A DNA stretch of 64,000 nucleotides from Apophysomyces variabilis (Eukaryota; Mucoromycota; Mucoromycetes; Mucorales; Mucoraceae). Every line of letters starts with the position of its first letter. Positions within the stretch are counted from its first letter, which is position 1. Location: positions 1 through 64,000 of the forward strand of contig MZZL01000059.1 of the NCBI GenBank assembly GCA_002749535.1, in the 5' to 3' direction. A program made the position numbers and the translations under genes. This document shows, piece by piece, positions 60,287-64,000 of the stretch. The notes beneath the pieces are model-generated. The model ran no database searches and had not been told where the DNA came from. It worked only from the letters and a program-made list of their open reading frames with translations.

Positions 60287-61195
60287 ATGAAAGTAAACAT
60301 TAGCCAAGTGAAAATCCCGGTAGACGGTGGTATCCATCTTGAAGCGGATCTATATATTCCGCAGGTGGCGGAAGAACAGCTACTGCCTGCCATTTCCATG
60401 GCAAACGGCTTCGCAGGGGCTCGCAAACACAATATTGATCGCTATGCCGAACTATTTGCCAAGTCGGGTTTTATCGTTCTTTTACACGATCATCGTAACT
60501 TTGGTGGAAGCGAAGGTCTTATCCGCCACGACATAGACCCATGGCAACAGATCGCTGATTGGCGTCGAGTGTTGACATATCTAGAGACAAAAGTGCCGGG
60601 AGTTGATCATTCCCGACTGGGTCTATGGGGTACTAGTTATGCTGGCGGTCATGTCTTGGTGCTAGCTGCTACCGATCAACGTGTTAAATGTGTGGTATCA
60701 CAGATTCCTACCATCAGCGGGTACGAGCAATTCTTGCGGCGTATACCTGCCCTAGAATGGAAAGGTTTCATGGAACGCTTGGATGAAGACGAGCGAAACG
60801 AACTCGTGTCTGGCAAGCCTGCCTACCAAGCCATTGTAAGTCTGGATCCTGCTGTACCAGCGTCTTATCGTGGCAAATCGGCATACGACTTTTACTTACG
60901 TCACAACGATGATCCTGTATATTGGAAGAACGAAGTAACTGTACGCTCAGCAAGGAAAGCACTGATGTATGAACCAAAGCCTTGGGTTCCTCGAATTGGT
61001 CCCACACCATTACTGATGGTTGTCGCCTCAAAAGACATGCTTACATTGACCGATACAGAACTCGAAGCTTATGAACGGGCGCACGAACCAAAGAAACTGG
61101 TCATTGTTGAAGGGGACCATTTCGATCCTTATGTCAAGCAGTTCGATAAAACGTCTTCTAGTGCTATTGAATGGTTTAGAAACTATATTGGTTAA
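60287..61195 (+). CDS. Alpha/beta hydrolase (peptidase S15 / thioesterase-like)
   Basis: A single-exon gene; I choose the start at 60287 (MKVNISQVKIPVDGGIHLEA), since the upstream part of the open frame is hydrophobic and not family-like. About 300 residues. The fold's strands and loops are clear: ADLYIPQ, MANGFAGARKHN, VLLHDHRNFGGSEG, and the nucleophile elbow LGLWGTSYAGGHVLVLA with serine in GTSYAGG. The acid lies in VVASKDMLTLTD and the catalytic histidine in VEGDHFDPY. It matches intracellular hydrolases that cleave esters or amides of small molecules. Substrate unknown. It sits among other small-molecule enzymes, divergent from the MBL-fold gene. Confidence 0.85.
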   Translation: MKVNISQVKIPVDGGIHLEADLYIPQVAEEQLLPAISMANGFAGARKHNIDRYAELFAKSGFIVLLHDHRNFGGSEGLIRHDIDPWQQIADWRRVLTYLETKVPGVDHSRLGLWGTSYAGGHVLVLAATDQRVKCVVSQIPTISGYEQFLRRIPALEWKGFMERLDEDERNELVSGKPAYQAIVSLDPAVPASYRGKSAYDFYLRHNDDPVYWKNEVTVRSARKALMYEPKPWVPRIGPTPLLMVVASKDMLTLTDTELEAYERAHEPKKLVIVEGDHFDPYVKQFDKTSSSAIEWFRNYIG

Positions 61196-61606
61196 GGGAT
61201 AGTGATCTTTATTAAATAATGATGACGGTATGCTAATACTGTGTATCTATACCGTTGATTTTTCTTTCTCCGCTTCGTAGTTCGTTTTGTTTATATCTAA
61301 AAAGCTATACAAGCATCTAGCAATCGACAGAAACTAGTGATTTACTCTATCAATAAATTGAGACGATTGGGAGAAAATCCATAGTGCAATTCACTCCACC
61401 AGAGCTTATTATATTGTTTACTTGTCAGATATGTGGAAGAGCACAAGATTTGGTTGGTTGAACTGCTAGTCTGATCAACTGTACGCGAACTTAAACCCCT
61501 ATAGTGCAGACCACGGGAACTCTAGCAGCCAATGAGAATAGACCGTGGTGAAACAGCTGTTCATCTCCAGCATAAGACGTTGTTTAGAAGCAGATGCAGC
61601 TCTATA
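61196..61606. other. Intergenic
   Basis: About 410 AT-rich bases between two genes on the same strand, including the GH31 promoter. Nothing else recognised. Confidence 0.5.
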
Positions 61607-64000
61607 ATGTTGGAAAGCGTTCTAAATTACGTTGGATTGGGTCCCATTGAGTCCTCTATACAACCACGTTTATCCATTGGACCCACTGTCGCCGAAAGAA
61701 TCTATGAAATTGGCAATTTTAGGGTTCAGATCGATGCCCAGGATCAGGCATTAGTGGTTCAAAACAGTGAAGGGCATATTATATGGCGATGTAAATGGTT
61801 GGCAGACTTTCTTTTCGAACATTAATATCTGGGTTGTATTTAGCTCTTCATAATACGCCCTTTTTCTTGTCAACAGCTGGTAAAGATATCTTCAGTACGG
61901 ACGAGAATGGTTATACAAAAGTTGTTGAATGTGACGACCATCGATGTCTGTTACAAACTATTACTCGCGTGGAGCATAAGGAAGACACAATTAATATCTA
62001 CGGTGGACTTAGTACGAAGCTTGTCCTTCCCACACATCTAGACTACGTTTTCAGTCTTAAGGCTTTGAGTACCCGACAGTTGGCTTTTCGAGCCGAGATT
62101 ATCAAGAGCGATCCCGTTATGGAAAACCATCGGCGAGTTTTGCTACAGTTCGCCAGTCGTAAAGAAGAAGATTTTTTTGGGTTCGGAGAACAGTTAACCC
62201 ATATGAGTCAGAAAGGTCGAAAGGTCCATATTTTTGCGAGGTGAGTACAACAAAAAAAGAAGAGGGCGCATTTCAGGCATATTAAGTGGATTGGCTACAG
62301 AAACCATGCATGCAAGCCTGTAAGAAATAAGAAGGCAGTTATTAAAGTAGCCGTTGCTCATGAATTCTGCTTTGACAAAGTCTTCCACTATTCTGGATTC
62401 CTCTTATCAAATCTTCGCCAACCTCGTTGGCACAGAGAATCTGGCAACTGACACGGCCATAGCACAGTTCATTTCCACAGATAACCGTTGTTTCTTTCTT
62501 GAGAATCCAGAATATGCTAGCATTGACCTTACGCAACCTGATCGTGTTCTTGTGCGACAAGATTCTGGGACAATCACCGGTAAGCATAAAATCATTATCA
62601 AATTGCATTGACAATCCGAACAGGCCGTTTTATTGATGGTGATTCCATCCTTGACTTGATTTCCGAATACACAACGTTTTCTGGTCGCATGAAACCATTG
62701 CCATCCTGGATTTCACAAGGGGCTGTAGCTGGTCTAGAAGGTGGAGAGGAAAAAATTCAAAAAATCTTCAAGCAGCTCCAACAATATAAGGTCCCTGTAG
62801 CAGCTATTTGGGTCCAAGATTGGTGCGGAAAGCGCGTAGAGGGATTAGGTCATAGTAGCCAGCCTGGGCGAACCTTGTTCCATTGGGAAAGCGATACGAA
62901 GCTATATCCTCATTGGGACAGCTTGTTGAAAGAATTCCAGGAAAATGGAGTACGCGTCTTGTTATACACAAACCTGTTACTGGACAATCCTCCTTCAAAC
63001 CAAAATATTCGACGCACCATGTTCAAAGAAGCTGACGAAAATGGTTTTTTAGTGAAAGATACGTATGGGCAAACACTGAGCGTTCGTGCTGACCCTAGTA
63101 CTGAAACGGGAATGTTGGATCTCACTAATCCTGAAGCAGTCGTATGGTTTAAGCAGTTATTAAAGGAGCAGATGTGGAACATGGGTATCTCAGGCAAGTA
63201 TTCCCTTTACTTAGTTATGAAATTGCGCTTACTGAAAAGGCAAAATACCCAAAGGAATGATGGTTGACTGCGATCAAGGTTTGCCATATGGTACGGGCAC
63301 TTGTTCCCTACATTCAGGGAAGCGGCCCGAATCGTACCATAATCAGTATTCAGCTGATTGGGCCAAACTTCATCATGATCTCATCTGTGATCTTGGTCTA
63401 GATGAGGAGGCTGTCAATTTCTACCGGTCAGGTTATCTAACTACACCTCACTACGTCAGCTTAACTTGGGTTGGCGATCGGTCTACGTCGTGGAGCAATA
63501 CGGATGGGATGAAAAGCGCTGTGCGCATCTAGTACTATTCCATTAGACCATTCACTGATAAACAAAGATAATAGATCATTGCTATGTTGTCGAGCGGATT
63601 TTCTGGGTTCTCTGTCACGCACAGCGATATTGGTGGGTGTCTCCCGACGGAAAACAATCTTTCGGGGGTCCATGCGAATCGGTCAAGAGAATTACTTCAA
63701 CGCTGGATGGAATTAGCTGTGTTTACTGCCGTGTTTAGGACGCATGAAGGTATGAATGTGGTAGCAAACTACTGTTGTATAATCTTCCTTTCAGGAATGA
63801 TTCCAGAGAAAAATGCCCAGTTTTATGATAATGAAGGTAAAAAGGAAGTAAGTTGATATATGAGAACGTGTTAAAGAATAGGTTGTAGAATTGTTCCTGC
63901 ATTTTGCACACACAGCCAGGATGTATGCGTCTCTGGCGCCTTATCGCGAATATTTGATGAATGAGGCTTATGAAAAGGGGTGGCCATTAATGCGCCACAT
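61607..64000 (+). CDS. GH31 glycosidase of the sulfoquinovosidase (YihQ) type, C-terminus off the window
   Basis: At least eight exons give a GH31 enzyme cut by the window end. N-domain: SIGPTVAERIYEIGNFRVQI, EEDFFGFGEQL. Catalytic barrel: GRMKPLPSWISQGAVAGLEG, VAAIWVQDWCGKR, MLDLTNPEAVVWFKQLLKEQ, MMVDCDQGLPYGTGT (nucleophile Asp in MVD), SLTWVGDRSTSWSNTDG (acid/base Asp in VGDR), SVTHSDIGG, then ELLQRWMELAVFTAVFRTHE and REYLMNEAYEKGWPLMRH. The order and wording are those of bacterial YihQ, which releases sulfoquinovose from plant sulfolipid. YihQ residues for the sulfonate, as I recall them, are Q288, R301 and W304: the Q and R are conserved here, but W304 aligns with Phe. An alpha-glucosidase-like activity is therefore also possible. 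The intron at 63194-63254 is GC-AG. Confidence 0.82.
63194..63254 (+). other. GC-AG intron in the GH31 gene
   Basis: Donor GCAAGT after TCAG, acceptor CCAAAG. It joins NMGIS-G to MMVDCDQ, the exact spacing needed before the catalytic aspartate. The GT two bases inside GCAAGT would bring a stop into frame. Confidence 0.75.

Noticed and set aside
1..64000. CRISPR arrays, bacterial operons, rRNA genes
   Set aside because: None seen; spliced genes throughout show nuclear eukaryotic DNA.

Overview
This is a stretch of nuclear DNA from a filamentous fungus, most likely an early-diverging one (Mucoromycota, perhaps Mucorales). Genes are broken by many short introns of about 45-70 bases, intergenic DNA is AT-rich, and there are typically fungal genes (VTC4 polyphosphate polymerase, DSC3, Las17/WASP with a full WH1-to-acidic-tail layout). 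A complete mitochondrial propionyl-CoA carboxylase alpha subunit also points away from Dikarya, which normally lack it. All identifications come from reading translated exons by eye; no database was searched.

Layout. 0-10.5 kb: a dispersed repeat, a nucleoplasmin-fold protein, an ER UDP-glycosyltransferase, a cytochrome-type D-lactate dehydrogenase and VTC4. 10.5-15.5 kb: gene-poor, with a dead Tc1/mariner-like transposase, GC-rich hairpins and the second copy of the dispersed repeat. 15.5-21.6 kb: propionyl-CoA carboxylase alpha, a 2.5 kb empty stretch, then DSC3. 21.6-23.4 kb: the 3' end of a Ty3-type retrotransposon (chromodomain, polypurine tract, putative LTR). 23.7-43.3 kb is gene-dense: F-box/LRR protein, copper chaperone CCS1, an EI24-family membrane protein, an unidentified gene, a synaptojanin-like phosphatase, GPI transamidase subunit GAA1, a Tim17/22-family protein, a BRD8-type bromodomain protein and a sulfate permease. 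43.3-46.4 kb: a promoter with five repeated bZIP-like sites, a doubtful ORF and a degenerate minisatellite. 46.5-55 kb: a bZIP factor, Las17/WASP, DOA1/PLAA and two small unidentified genes. 56-64 kb: a run of small-molecule enzymes (cyclase, frameshifted metallo-beta-lactamase-fold hydrolase, alpha/beta hydrolase, GH31 glycosidase of the sulfoquinovosidase type, cut by the window end) with a four-helix membrane protein.

The points I would look at first are: (1) five copies of TTGC[G/A]CCATC in about 300 bases upstream of the sulfate permease, each close to the fungal sulfur-regulator site, with a bZIP gene 3 kb away; (2) at least six introns that fit only a GC-AG splice pair; (3) a copper chaperone whose first CxxC cysteine is serine; (4) a single-base frameshift in an otherwise intact MBL-fold hydrolase; (5) a sulfoquinovosidase-like GH31 enzyme in a fungus.
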